Source of the DNA: Medicago truncatula
Lineage: Eukaryota > Streptophyta > Magnoliopsida > Fabales > Fabaceae
Assembly: GCF_003473485.1 (NCBI RefSeq)
Contig: NC_053046.1
Coordinates: 3,358,001 to 3,422,000 of the forward strand
Direction: 5' to 3'
DNA length: 64,000 bases
How positions within the stretch are numbered: position 1 is the first letter of the stretch; the number at the start of each line of letters is the position of its first letter. The notes beneath the pieces were generated by a model. It was not told where the DNA came from, ran no database searches, and worked only from the letters and a program-made list of their open reading frames with translations. Shown in pieces: positions 23,621 through 35,665 of the stretch. Made by a program: the position numbers and the translations under genes.

Positions 23621-26099
23621 ATGGAGTGGCCAGCATGTACGGATGAATATGAAAAGCTCTTGATAAGGATGAGCACACCTAGGTTTGTTAATTTTCCTTC
23701 ATCATGTAGTTTATATGTTTTGGATTGATCTTAAATAGTCTATGTGGTTTTATGAATTTCTACATGATTTTTTTGCCAATGATCCTACCACATATATGTT
23801 GAAACGAGTATAGTAGTAGATAGATACTTGAATCTTTTAATCATTTCATTCTCGATTTGATCCATCGGCGGTGTGTGTGGATAAATATATGTCGAGAGAT
23901 GTCAACCCCTTGAATGAATCTAAGTTACCTCATAGGAACAAATTTTCTTTGAATGATCCCAACCTAGATTTTCTTTAGTTTAAAAACATTTACTATTTTG
24001 ATGTGTTGTTTTTGGTTTCTTTAACTCCAGCAGAAGTTTATTTCAACAAGCAAGAATGTTCTTTGTCTATGACCAGTTGCTTTGGTTGCAATAATTCAGT
24101 TTTATTCATTTTAATATCTCCAAATGGCATCAATAATGTGTATAAAATTTGTAACAATTGTCATTGATATGTCCACTATCATTTTTTAATAATTTGTTGA
24201 CTTTTCTAGTCAATTTTTATTTTCTTTTGACTTTTCTGTTCTTATCTCTTCTAACAATTGCCCTTCTAGAACGTCTATGTTCCCAATTCTGATGCATTTT
24301 TTTCTGATGCTTTTTGACCTTTGTGTATGAAACAGGGTTGTGATTGACAATGCCGTGTGCTCTACTGCTACTCTGGTCAAGGTAACATTCTTATGAAAAT
24401 TCTTCCCATAAAGAATCAATTTGTCATAAAAAAATGTTTTATTTTAATTTTGAAATTTCAAATAAATAATATTAGTCTCTCTTTTTTTTTATGAAATTAA
24501 CAGGTTATTAGTGCAAGAAGGAATGGTAGTCTACTTAATGCAATACAAGTACTCATTGATCTTAATCTTTTAATTAAGAAGGCTTATATATCTTCTGATG
24601 GCAAATGGTTCATGGATGGTAAGCTAGCCTGCATTTTCCTTTTGAACTTTTCAATTTGATTTTGTGTTATTCTGGTAAATTGGATAATGTATAAATACTA
24701 ACCTTTCGCTATTCAATGGACAGTATTTCATGTAACTCATCAAAACGGAAGCAAGATAATCGACGAGAACATTTTAAAATATATAGAACAGGTATTGTAA
24801 ATAATGACTTTACAACTTATTTATTCGACATATACTGTTAATATTGATCTTTAATCTAATTTTCGGTTGTATTTTGCAACAGTCGCTTGGGAGCACTCAT
24901 AATGTGAGAACTAATTGCTCAAACGGTCTCACTGTGCTTGAATTATCAGGAACCGATAGAGTTGGTCTTCTGTCGGAGGTGTTTGCCGTACTTGCTGATC
25001 TTCAATGTGATGTTGTTGAAGCAAAGGTGTGGACTCACAATGGTCGCATTGCCTCTTTGATCTATGTTAAAGACTGCGATTCTGGATCCACTATTGAGGA
25101 TTCTCAGAAAATTAAAAAGATTGAAGTGCGTTTAAGAAACGTTTTGAAGGGAGACAATGACATTAGAAGTGCAAAAACTTCTGTTTCTATGTCTGTCATG
25201 CATAGTGAAAGAAGGCTGCATCAAATGATGTTCGCTGATCGTGACTACGAGAGGACTCCCATTCTAAAGCTTACTTCCGATAACACTTTAGTGACAGTCC
25301 AGAATTGGGCAGAAAGGGGTTATTCAGTTGTTAATATTCAATGCAAGGATCGAATCAAACTATTATTTGACGTGGTATGCAATTTGACAGATATGGAGTA
25401 CGTCGTGTTTCATGCGACCATCAACACAAATAGTAACCAAGCTTACTTGGTAATTACTAAACACCCTTCCATAAAGTTCAATATATGTTAGCTTAGATTA
25501 TGTTCTAAGTTTTGTTATTGATATTCAAATCATTAATTATTTCAGGAGTTTTATATAAGACACAAGGATGGCACCCCAATTAGTTCAGAACCAGAGCGAC
25601 AACGCGTAATTCAATGTTTAAAAGCTTCTGTGGAGAGAAGGGCATCTGAGGTATATATTTGTTAAATCATATATTTATTATGACCTTTGCTTAAGGAGTA
25701 GTTAAGACTGATTAATTGTTAATTGTGTGATTATAGGGTGTTCAACTAAAGTTATGCACAGAAGACAAGCAAGGACTTCTAGCAGAAGTGATGCGAACCT
25801 TCCGAGAGAATGGACTTAATGTTACAAGAGCTGAGATATCCACCTTAGAAAACATGGCTACAAATGTTTTCTATGTAACAGACGTGACTGGAAAACCAGC
25901 TGATCCAACAACTATAGAGTCTGTTAGGCAGAAGATTGGTTCAAGCAATTTAGAAGTGAAGGAGTTACCATTGATTTATCATCAGAAGACAGAGAGAGAG
26001 GATCAAACAGTTGGAATTGGTGGTGCAGTGTTATGGTTTATTGGGAGCCTTGTGAGAAGGAATCTGTATAGTTTGGGATTAATTAAATCATGTTCTTAA
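23621..26099 (+). CDS. ACR: ACT domain repeat (ACR) protein, 7 exons
   Basis: Exons 23621-23682, 24336-24381, 24504-24618, 24724-24791, 24883-25449, 25546-25650 and 25737-26099 join in frame (1326 nt, 441 residues) with GT-AG introns. The length fits plant ACR proteins. These have four ACT folds and are thought to sense amino acids or similar ligands; no enzyme domain is present. The N-terminus [17 protein letters not shown] is typical. ACT domains start near residue 36 (VVIDNAVC), 113 ([19 protein letters not shown]), 245 ([19 protein letters not shown]) and 323 ([18 protein letters not shown]). The C-terminal tail [11 protein letters not shown] is a known ACR ending. It is closest in feel to the ACR3/4/6/8 group, but the exact orthologue is not decided. 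Every exon border was set from splice consensus plus phase; the first intron is the longest (653 bp). Confidence 0.92.
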
Positions 26100-26945
26100 T
26101 GCAGATCCTTGTGTACTATAATATTCTTTGCTTAGTATTTGGGCTTGTGTACATAAAAAGTTTAGAATGATGGATGTAATTTGGTGATAGTTAATAGTGG
26201 TTCTAGTTGGTTTGGTAGGTTGTAAGATGAAAGTAATACAGAATTGGTCTTGGTGGCTGATAGACAACTTTTAGGTACAGAATTGGACAGAACAAATTGG
26301 GTTCATTGTTCATTTAGGACTTTGGTCATGTGTACATACATACTTATTTTATGGTTATTAATATCAATTTTATTGGTTGACTGACTTGACTCCATTTTTA
26401 TATTGAACTCTTATCTTCCCTGCACCTTCCTTGGACTCTACGTTCTGCAATTACAAAATTTTATTCGATCATTAAAGTTTGCACCATTGAAAGATTTCTA
26501 TATTATCAATGGAGTGGTGTAGCATCATTAAAGGGATATATCATTTACTTAAAAATATAATAATTTGGTGTTTCAATAATGTTAAAGAAGCTAACAATAT
26601 AAAACAAAATCACATTGGAGTGTTATGTCTTGTATCAGTGTGAAATATAATTCCAGGAATTAATGAATGAATAACGAAGAACATAAAAATTCCAATATCT
26701 CTCAAGGGGTTCTTCAATTCACATTGGATTGTCATGTAGTTCAAAACAAAATTCAATCCTGTATGCTTCCTCTTTTTCGCATTTCATCCCGAGATTATGT
26801 AGCTGACATTTTACAAAATCACTTTCTCAGAGTCACTTCTATTAGTCTGTTAGAGGTTGTTACTGATCACTTAGGCAGTTACTTTATTTAAAGTTTTTTA
26901 TTTTCATATTTTTGTTAGTTTAGTTTTCATTTCAGCCCCTGAACT

Positions 26946-26953
26946 TATATATA
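26946..26953 (+). promoter_or_regulatory. TATA box of AHL copy A
   Basis: TATATATA lies after CAGCCCCTGAACT, the same setting as in front of the other AHL first exons (30999, 35484, 55352, 60542). The conserved surroundings show that the promoter was duplicated together with the gene. Confidence 0.5.
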
Positions 26954-27065
26954 GGGTGGTCTTCTTTATTCTATTCTGTTAATACTTAATAATAATTAAT
27001 AAAGATTAGCACTCATTTATTTAGGTCACAGGTAAATACCATTTTTTTCTTTAATCTTTATGAAC

Positions 27066-28652
27066 ATGCAAAGTTCAGATACTTCAACAGATTACCATGC
27101 AGCTCCAAGAACTAGAATCCCAGCTTTTACCGGTGGATTCATGGCTGATTCAATGTCTCAGGAAGGCATTTTGCCGCTGCAGACGATGGTAATTGGTAAA
27201 TAATAAAACGGGTGGCCGCATAAAGTACAAACCAGACAGGTCTTTGAACTCGGTGATGCCTCCGAAGCCAACATCTAGCTCCATTAGTAAAGCTGGCAAA
27301 AGCACGTTGGAGAATACAGGTAACCAAGAAATTCTCTTTCTTTGTGATCATGTACGTGTCTTGATTGAGATGCTTGTGAAGGAGTATCAAGAATAGTGTA
27401 CTTTGTTGTTTGGAATGTTCAATATGAAGTGTATTGGTGGTACTTGCATCAACATAAGATATAAATGTAAATGTTGGTTCAACTTTCTTACATGTTGATT
27501 GCATTCTTTGAATGATACAGTGATGCTTCATAATAAGTGATTATTTAGTGAAAGTTCTTTATTTCCTTTTTCAGGCAAATTGTTTGCAAGCTCAGTTGGT
27601 ACTAATTTGACTCCTCATATTATCACAGTTAATCCTAGAGAGGTAATATTATTTTGTGGAGTTTTATGAAGCAAAGCAATTCTATTTCCCATAATATTCA
27701 TGATTAGATAGGTGGAACCATCTTTTTTGTCGTGTGACATATATCTTGATAATTTTAGTTGGTAGATGCATAACTTTTACTAAAATTTCTTGCAATAATT
27801 ATAATTCATTTTCGATATCATTGTCATGATGACTGATTAGTATAAATGGCTACTGCTTGTCATTTGATTCTCTCAGGATGTTGCTATGAAGGTAATGACA
27901 TTTTGTCCACAAGAAGCTATACGCATTCTATATGCAAGTGGAGTCATTTCAAGAGCCATCGTCAATCGGCCTCAAGCGTCTGGAACATTATACAATTTAC
28001 ATATGAGGTGAAGCATTTATGTAATAATCTGATAGTATTAATAGCATCAATTTTTCCTAATTCAATGCACTCATATGGAGTTTACGTGTAGTTTGTTATT
28101 TATATGTTGTTTCTATGTGTTTCTACTTTCTTTCAACAATGCAAATTGAATTTCACGGCATTTATCAAATTCAATCTTTATCTGGCTCGTTCATGCGTAG
28201 ATCTAGTGGCATGAATGTTTCTTTTGTGGATCTAGATGGAAATGTTGTTGGTGGTCGCGTAGCTGGTCCATTGGTGGTTGCAAGTCCTGCAGCTGTAAGT
28301 ACCTGGGAAAGGAATAATAGGTTTATAAAATCAAATAAAATATTTAGAGGCTAATAGTCTAATATGTTTTTGACATACTAAAACACCAATTAGAAGAAGG
28401 TTTATGTAGTAGTTAATCTCGGATAAGTAAAGTTTATGTAATTCTCATCAGGTAATGGTAGTTACTTTTCTTGCAAGTGAACAACATGAGCAGAAGCTAA
28501 ACACACAGAAGAATGAGGTAATTTCAACAGTAACGCCAACTGTAGCTGCTCGCATGTCTTCTGCTGGTCCAATGCTTAATAATTTGTCATCTTCATCTTG
28601 CTTCCATGGAGATAATCAGTATAGAATCCCTCCCAGCAGTGGCAGATACTAG
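27066..28652 (+). pseudogene. AHL (AT-hook + PPC domain) copy A, broken
   Basis: All five exon positions of an AHL gene are present: 27066-27319, 27575-27642, 27877-28007, 28157-28294 and 28452-28652. AHL proteins are nuclear, bind AT-rich DNA by the AT-hook and oligomerise through the PPC (DUF296) domain. Four lesions are visible. Exon 1 has stops and a frameshift exactly where other copies encode KKKRGRPRKY, so the AT-hook is lost. Exon 3 has a 5-bp insertion before its end (tacaatttacatatgag). The exon 4 acceptor reads CAC instead of CAG. The PPC start is degraded to TPHIITVNPRE. Exon 5 is intact and ends SSGRY. The last part and its downstream flank recur at 53853-55370. Confidence 0.82.
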
Positions 28653-29378
28653 GAATAACTCAACTGACATAAATGCATCATTTCATGGAAGTTGATTCTA
28701 ATTTGTACTTGCTAGACAGTTTTTCCTTTTGGATTAAATAGATATGCTTATTATTCATCTTTTGTAATGAATGATGTTTTGATGTACTTTTCAAGTTATA
28801 TTGGCTATGAAATTATTTAGTTCTTGAATTATGACAATCACTAATTTTAGAATGATTTCTAATTATTAGCATTGAGGCTACTACATTTGAATTGGCTTAT
28901 GAATAACTTATTTAGGCTTATGACATTGAGTGGTCTTAAAGAGTCTTCGTCTAAATCATAATGTATTTAACCCCATATGTTAGTATATCAACAAAAACAC
29001 GTTAAAAGAACCCAAAACAAGTCTCAACTCTATACAATAGCGAACAATTCAAAAGCATTTTTAATAGCTAACTACCTCCTCTCTTCTCTCCTACTATAAG
29101 GTGAAAACTTGAAGTTTTGTTGGATACTATCCATCATCTGACCATTTAATATTATGTCAGTTTGCCGACATAGTACCCGTATCCAACAAAATTTTAAGGT
29201 ACCAAAGAATTTTCATTACCATAACCCGTAAGAAAACGTTTTAAGTATGATTCATCGAAATAACAACTCTGCCAGTTCAAAAAGTTCACCACCGTCTTCA
29301 AGTGAATATCATGTACATCTCCACCAATGTTCCACAACCTTATCTCACGTTTTTTTTATGCCTTCATCTTTATTTTTT
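28653..29378. other. 3' flank of AHL copy A, duplicated downstream
   Basis: This stretch is almost identical to 54262-54994. It contains a small hairpin (ttttgttggatac paired with gtatccaacaaaa, 29115-29190) and no separate gene. The last 9 bp (29370-29378, TTATTTTTT) are the target site of the next element. Confidence 0.7.
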
Positions 29379-30634
29379 GGGTTAATATGTCTTTACCCCC
29401 CTGTAATTTGGGCGAGTTCCGGTTTTTCCCCCTGTAAAAAAAAAAGTTTAGATTTCAACCCTGTAAAATAAGATTCTTTGATTTTAGCCCCTGACTCATG
29501 TGACTGTGCATAATTGCTGACGTGCCGAGCTGAGTGGCATGCTGACTGTGCATATCTGATTATGTGGCGTGCTGACTGTATAATTAATTTTTTTATTTAT
29601 TTAAAAAAATATATAAAAATTTAAAAAAATCAGGATTTCTTTTATTACGAAAAATATTTTCTGAAATATATTTTTTCGAAAATTCCAAAATTTATAATTT
29701 ACGAAAAATATATATTTCAAAAATTTTTAAAATTATTTTCGAAAATGTTGAAATATATATTTCAAAAAAAAAAATTCAAAATTATTTTCGAAAATTTGGA
29801 ATATAAATTTTTTGAAGTTTAAAACAGATTTTTTTTCGAAAAATAAGTTTTTTAAATTTTCTCAACAAAAAAAATCTGGATACAAATTTATTTAAAAATT
29901 TAGGAAAATTTAGATTTTTATTACGATGTGTTACAGATTTAAGAATATTTTTTAATATTTAAAAATTGAGGATAAACAAAATTTGGAAATTTTTTTAATA
30001 TTTAAATTTATTCTTATCTATTTGTTACATGTGTTATTTGTATTGAAAATTGTGGACATTTTTGAAAAAAAACAGCCAACCCAAAAGCTGAAACGGGTTG
30101 TTTTCTTTATATATATTTCCAAAAATATTATATAAAAAAAATTCATACACTTACTATATTTTGAAACTTTTGAAAAATTTTAAAAAAATCCAAATTAAAT
30201 TAAAATTTTAAAAATATTCAAAAAAAAAATAATATAAGCTAATTTTTGAATGTTTTGGTAAAAAAATTAATATTTTTATTTTTTGAAAAAAAATCCAATT
30301 TTTTTTTTTCGTTTTTTAAAAAAATTGTTTTTTTTCTTGATTTTAAATTTTTCAAAATTAATTTTCAGTTTTTTTTTTTTTATCTTTTTAAAAATAATTT
30401 ATTAAACCATTACACACATGTCAGATTTAAAAAAAATTAAAATTAAAATAATTACACAGTGGCGTGCCACATCAGCGTCTGAATGGGGTCAGGGGTGTTT
30501 TGTGGAGAATCTTCATATTACAGGGGTGTTTTGTGAGAATCTTTATATTATAGGGTTGGAATCTAAACTTTTTTTTTTACAGGGGGGAAAACCGGAACTC
30601 GCCCAAATTACAGGGGGTAAAGACATATTAACCC
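29379..30634. mobile_element. MULE-type element (1256 bp) with exact 9-bp target duplication
   Basis: Terminal inverted repeats of about 85 bp start GGGTTAATATGTCTTTACCC on both ends. The 9-bp repeats TTATTTTTT (29370-29378 and 30635-30643) are exact. The duplicated locus at 54986-54994 carries the same TTATTTTTT only once and without the element, a true empty site. The core is extremely AT-rich and has no transposase remnant, so it is non-autonomous. Confidence 0.93.
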
Positions 30635-30998
30635 TTATTTTTTCTAGGATACATAGCATACATACATATTTTATGGTTATTAACAACAATTTAGGACTTA
30701 GGTCACGTGTACATACATATTTTATGGTGTTTTTAGAGAACATATTTTATGGTTATAAATATCAATTTTAGTGTGCCTCAAAAATCATTTTATTAGTTTG
30801 TAAGTGACTATTTTCTGTCATTTTTTTTAAAGGTATATGCTCTGTCATTTGTTATACTCGATGCATTTACATTATTAACCAAACAAGTGTGTTAGTGTGT
30901 TAAAATAGTTAGAGGTAGTTACTAATCAGTTAGACAGTCACTTTAATTAAAGTTTGTTAGTTTTGTTAGTTAAGTTTCTTTTTTCAGCACCTGAACCT

Positions 30999-31009
30999 AT
31001 ATATATAAG
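30999..31009 (+). promoter_or_regulatory. TATA box of AHL locus B
   Basis: TATATATATAA follows cagcacctgaacc, as in front of the other AHL copies. Here the normal leader and exon 1 do not follow; an inverted segment begins about 14 bp later. Confidence 0.45.
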
Positions 31010-31022
31010 GTACTCTTCTTTA

Positions 31023-31262
31023 TCTACAATTACATCTTATTATATTGATGCAAGTACCGCTGATACACTTGATATATATTAATAATGCATTGTTGAACAT
31101 TCTAAACTACAAAATACACTATTTTTGATACTACTGCACAACCATTCAATCAAGAAACGCACATGATGACAAAGAGAGTTTCTTAGTTACCTGGTTTCTC
31201 CAACTCAAATTTGGCAGATTTGCCAATGGAGCTAGATGTTGGCTTTGGTGACATCGCCAAGT
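31023..31262 (-). pseudogene. Inverted end of AHL exon 1 and start of intron 1 (locus B)
   Basis: Read on the minus strand, this is the AHL exon 1 end (LGDVTKANI-type sequence ahead of the GGAGAAACCAG/GTAACT donor), followed by the usual start of intron 1, ending GGTACTTGCATCAATATAA. Both flanks are in forward orientation: the promoter before and the intron 1 remainder (gctttcttacatcttgattc) after. The first part of exon 1 with the AT-hook is missing. A local inversion with deletion explains it. Confidence 0.82.
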
Positions 31263-31354
31263 TTTCAGCTTTCTTACATCTTGATTCTATTCTTTGAATG
31301 AAATAGTGATGCTTCATAATAGAAACTATGAGTGTTCTTTCTTTCTTTTTTCAG

Positions 31355-33235
31355 ACCAATTGCTTGCAAGCTCAGTTGGTGCTATAATAAATTTGGATCC
31401 TGATGAGGACACTATTGTTCTTCCTAAGAAATTGATTCATGAAGATCAAACTCAACACCCTCAAGAAGTAGAGCATCAGGTGTCGAATGCCACTGCTTTT
31501 ACACCTCATATCAGTATTATCACGGTTAAAGCTGGAGAGGTAATATCGTGATATTTTAAATTGGTAGATGTACAACTTTAACTAAAATTTCATGCAATAA
31601 TTATATTCATTTTCTATATCACTATAATGGCTGATTAGAATAAATGGCTACTTGTCTTTTGGTTGTCTCAGAATGTTACTATGAAGGTAATGTCATCGTG
31701 TCGGAAAGAACCAGAAGCTATATGCATTCTATCTGCAATTGGAGTCATATCAAGCGCAACCATTAGTCAGCCTCACTCGTCTGAAAAATTATCCACATAT
31801 GAGGTGCAGCATTTCTGTAATCGATAGTAATATTAATAGCTTCACTTTTCCTAATTCAATATACTAAAATGGAGTTAACATTATATAGTTTGTATTCATA
31901 TGTTGTTTGCCTATTTTGATGTGTTTCTTTAAATAATGTAAATTGAATTTCAGGGTAAATATTGTATTGTATCTTTATCTGGCCCATTCATGCCAAACGA
32001 AAGTCGCGGTGGTGGCATGAGTATTTCTTTAATGGGTCTAGATGGACATGTTGTTGAAGGTTGCGTAGCTGGTCCATTGATGGCTGAAAGTCCAGTAAAA
32101 GTAAGTACCTGGGAAGGGAATAATATGTTTTTCACATATTAAAACACCAATTAGCACTTTAGCAGGATGCTTAATTATGTAGTTATCTTTTGAAAAGTAA
32201 AGTTGATGATCTAGTAACATTGTTAATGTTGTGAATTCGATGAAAAATCACACCAATAACAACTTGATGTGTGGAGCAAGGGATAATTAAGCAACCAAAA
32301 TCAAAGCGTATGGAACAATTAAATACAAGCCAAAAGTAGAAAACAACGGCGAGAAGAGCAAAAGAAGAAGAAGAACACAAAGAAATTTGTTGACCCAGTT
32401 CGGTCCAATCTGACCTAGTCTGGGGGAGAGAGCAACCCTCCAATCCACTATATGATGAGTTTCGTTACAAAGAGAAATCAATGGGTTACAAGAATAAGTC
32501 TCCCGCCTAATTCTACCCAAAGTCCCAATCTCTTCCCGTAACTAAGAGACTTCAATCCTAATAGTGTTTCTCTCTATCTCAATCTCAAAGTTTGCTTTGA
32601 TACAAGGTCTATATTTATAGTAAAAGTATAACTCATAAATTTGGAACAAATACCACACTGAAGATACGTTTTTTTTTTCTCCTTCAGTGAAAAAATATTT
32701 GCATCAAAAATATAATATTCCCTTTCAAAATATATTTGCATCAAATCGTTCTTCATACGATACAAAAATATATTTATTGTCCATAAATATATTTTCAGCA
32801 CAATATATATTTGAAACAAATCTTTTATATTTTTAGCAACAATATTCTCCATCCATCAAATTCTGAGTCATACTACAACAGTTAATGTCCTTCTAAAGAA
32901 ATTGCTACTATGTAACAAAGGTGTGCATATCTGATATGATCCGGTGTGTAGTAAAACACCACCTTTGTGGTAATTAGTACTCGGTGTCGGTGACAAGTTT
33001 ACTGAATTCTCAGTACTCTTTCCAATGGATTGATATGTATCAGGTAGTGGTCGGCAGTTTTATGGCAAATGAACAGCATGAGCAGAAGCTAGAAACGCAG
33101 AAAAATGAGGTAACTTCAACCGTTACACCAACGGCAGCTGCTCCCGTGTCTACTGCTGGTACAATACCTAACCTCTCATCTCCATCTTCCTTCCATGGAG
33201 ATTATTCTTTCTTTGTGATCGTGCACGTATCTTGA
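31355..33235 (+). pseudogene. AHL copy B (PPC module 1), lacks a usable exon 1
   Basis: Exons 2-5 are 31355-31539, 31672-31803, 31954-32100 and 33044-33235, all open, in phase and with intact splice sites. Exon 2 is the long form, with an acidic insert (LDPDEDTIVLPKKLIHEDQ) before TPHISIITVKAGE. Exon 3 shows VMSSCRKEPEAICILSAIG, exon 4 GKYCIVSLSGPFMPNESR, exon 5 VVVGSFMANEQHEQKLET. Exon 1 is inverted just upstream, so no AT-hook can be joined. A solo LTR sits in intron 4. Exon 5 runs through a junction at 33203 into sequence that belongs to intron 1, and a GTACAA motif at 33159 could act as a donor to the next module (C). Confidence 0.8.
32227..32880 (-). mobile_element. Solo LTR (654 bp), probably Copia, in intron 4 of AHL B
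   Basis: It starts TGTTGTG and ends CTACAACA (TG...CA with short inverted ends) and is flanked by exact 5-bp repeats GTTAA (32222-32226 and 32881-32885). On the minus strand a TATAAATAT box (32619-32611) precedes a leader-like region rich in TCTTC, so the LTR promoter points left. No internal retroelement sequence is present, as expected after LTR-LTR recombination. The Copia assignment rests on general LTR style. Confidence 0.85.
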
Positions 33236-33450
33236 TTGAAACAGTTGTGAAGGAGGTTCAAGAATAGTTTATTTTGTTGTTCGGAATGTTCAATATTGTA
33301 ATATTAATATATATGAAGTGTCTTGGTGATACTTGCATCGACTTAAGATATAATTGTAAATGATGCTTCATAATAGTGTGATTATTTACCCCTAAAAAAT
33401 AAAAACTAGTGTGATTATTTAGTGAAAGTTCTTTCTTCTTTTGCTTTCAG

Positions 33451-34123
33451 GCCAACTTCTTGCAACCTCAGTTGGTGCTGCTCTTACACCTCATATTATC
33501 ATTGTTAATGCTGGAGAGGTAATATCATTTTACGGATTTTCATGATGCGAAGCAATTCTATGTACTGTAATATTCATTATTAGACAAGTGCCACAATATT
33601 TTGTGGTGGCACATATCCTGATATTTTTAATTGGTAAAAGAACAACTTTAACTGATGTTTTTTGCGATGATTGTATTCATTTTCGATATCACTGGAATGA
33701 TGACTGATTAGAATAAATGGCTACTACTTGTCTTTTGATTGTCTCAGGATGTTACTAGGAAGATAATGTCATTTTGTTGTCAAAGACATGTAGCTATAAG
33801 CATCCTATCTGCAAATGGAGTCGCATCAAGAGCCACCATTAATCGGCCTCAAGCATCTGGAACATTCTACACATATGAGGTGAAGCATTTATGTTGTAAT
33901 CTGATAGTAGTAATAGTATCAATTTTTCTTAATTCAATGAACTTATATGGAGTTCAGGTGAAGTTTGTTATTCATATGCAGTTTCTGTGTTTCTTTCAAT
34001 AATGCAAATTGAATTTCAGGGTAGATATGACATTCAATCTTTATCTGGCTGGTTCATGCCAATGGAAAGTCGCGGAAGGTCAGGTGACATGAATGTTTCT
34101 TTAGCGGATCTAGACGGTAAAAG
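33451..34123 (+). pseudogene. AHL copy C (PPC module 2), truncated in exon 4
   Basis: Exons 2 and 3 (33451-33518, 33748-33879) are intact and carry the short exon 2 form (TPHIIIVNAGE) and FYTYE at the exon 3 end. Exon 4 starts at 34020 (GRYDIQSLSGWFMPMESR) but breaks off after the residues SLADLDG near 34123, where the GHVVGGRVAGPL part should follow. There is no own exon 1 and no exon 5. It directly follows module B through the shared exon 5/intron 1 junction. Confidence 0.8.
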
Positions 34124-34548
34124 AGTAAGTATTGAAAAATGTTTGTTAAAGCATGTTTTGTTCAGGGTTGATCCAAGGGTAAGGTCATCAAAGCAACCGT
34201 TTTAGGTCTAAAAATATATATAAAAAATTACTTTAAATTAATTTAAATTTTAAGTTTGCCCTCAAAACTTCATGGTACCAAATTGTTTTCTTTACCATAA
34301 TTCATAAAAAAAAAAAAAAAGGCTTTTCAAATATGAATATTCATCTCTCTCAATATACAATATGAATATTCATCGATAAACAACTCTACCAATTCAAAAA
34401 GTTTACCACCGTCTTCAAGTCGAATATGTGTATCTCCATTGATGTTCCAAAACCTTATTTCACATTTTTTTAGAGCTCCTATATTAGTGCACGTCCAACT
34501 TTTCAACACCCACTTAACACACTTATTTTTTTCGGATCACCATCAAAT

Positions 34549-34988
34549 AGGGTCGTATCTTAGGCAGGGCGACCGTCCTAGGCCCCAAAAAATAAGTACG
34601 AAATTTGGGCCCCAACAAAAATAATTAGGGGTTCATTAGGCTATAAAAAATTACTTAAGTTCTAAAGGGATTCATGGTTGTTGGTAATGGACTAAGTTCT
34701 ATGTTGACTCATGTATAGTTTATTACGATGTTATAAAGGGAGTTCAAATCCTTAGTCTTCCACCATCCCAAACCCTTCCGTCGAAAGAAAAATCAGCGCT
34801 TTAAAAAAAAATCAATGTTTTTTATATGAAGTTTGATGTTTTTGTTAGATAATTTCTTAACGTAGCAAAAACTATCATCTTCAAACAAATTATTTTTACA
34901 CTTTAGAAATTTGAATTTTTATATACTCTTTATTTAGGACCCAAACTATAAGTTTGCCCTAGGCCACCAAAATCTTAGAAACGACCCT
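34549..34988. mobile_element. Possible hAT-like non-autonomous element, copy 1
   Basis: The ends AGGGTCGT and ACGACCCT are inverse of each other, and CCTAGGCCCC/GCCCTAGGCCACC near both ends suggest longer imperfect repeats. An 8-bp target duplication is not evident. A second copy at 59606-60046 came with the segmental duplication, so it is not an independent insertion. Confidence 0.45.
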
Positions 34989-35483
34989 AACATATCACAT
35001 CTATCACATCATTTTCTCTATTTCTTTCTTTCTCAAATTGTGGATGAGAGCATTGGCGTACATAGATCATTACTTTTTTTATACCCTCATCTTTTTTCAT
35101 ACATACATACATATTTTATGGTTATTAATATCAATTTAGGACATAGATCATGTGTACATTCGTACATATTTTATAGGTCATGGGTTATGGTGTATTGTCT
35201 ACATATTCTGTCATTTGTTATATGCATAATGCACCATGACCCAACCAAACTGACTAAAATTGATGATTTTATGGTACAATAACTTGATGGAGCTATGAGC
35301 ACTCTCAATGAGCGAGGATGGTGCATGAAGAAAGTGCTACTCTATGATTATATATATTCTTATTTATCTACCTCTTGGCTAGTGTGTTAAAATCGTTAGA
35401 GGTTGTTACTGATCAGTTAGACAGTTACTTTATTACAAGTTTGTTGGTTATGTTAGTTAGTTTCTTTTTTCAGCACCTGAATC

Positions 35484-35492
35484 TATATATAG
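35484..35492 (+). promoter_or_regulatory. TATA box of AHL locus D
   Basis: TATATATAG lies 182 bp before the exon 1 ATG. The same sequence stands before copy G (60542). Confidence 0.5.
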
Positions 35493-35665
35493 GGTACTCT
35501 TCTTTATTCTTCTATTCTGTTAATAATAAACATCAGTACTCGTTTCTTTTGTTCAAAAGTGAATACCATTTTCTTCAATCCTCCCAAGAATTTTCTGTCA
35601 ATATCTACAGAATCATAATTTGATTTGGGTTTGGACGAGTAAGTTTGAACTGTGTAGTAAAGTTC

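Noticed and set aside
30246..30440. 64-codon Phe/Lys-rich frame
   Set aside because: Lies within the poly-A/T core of the MULE at 29379-30634; composition artefact.
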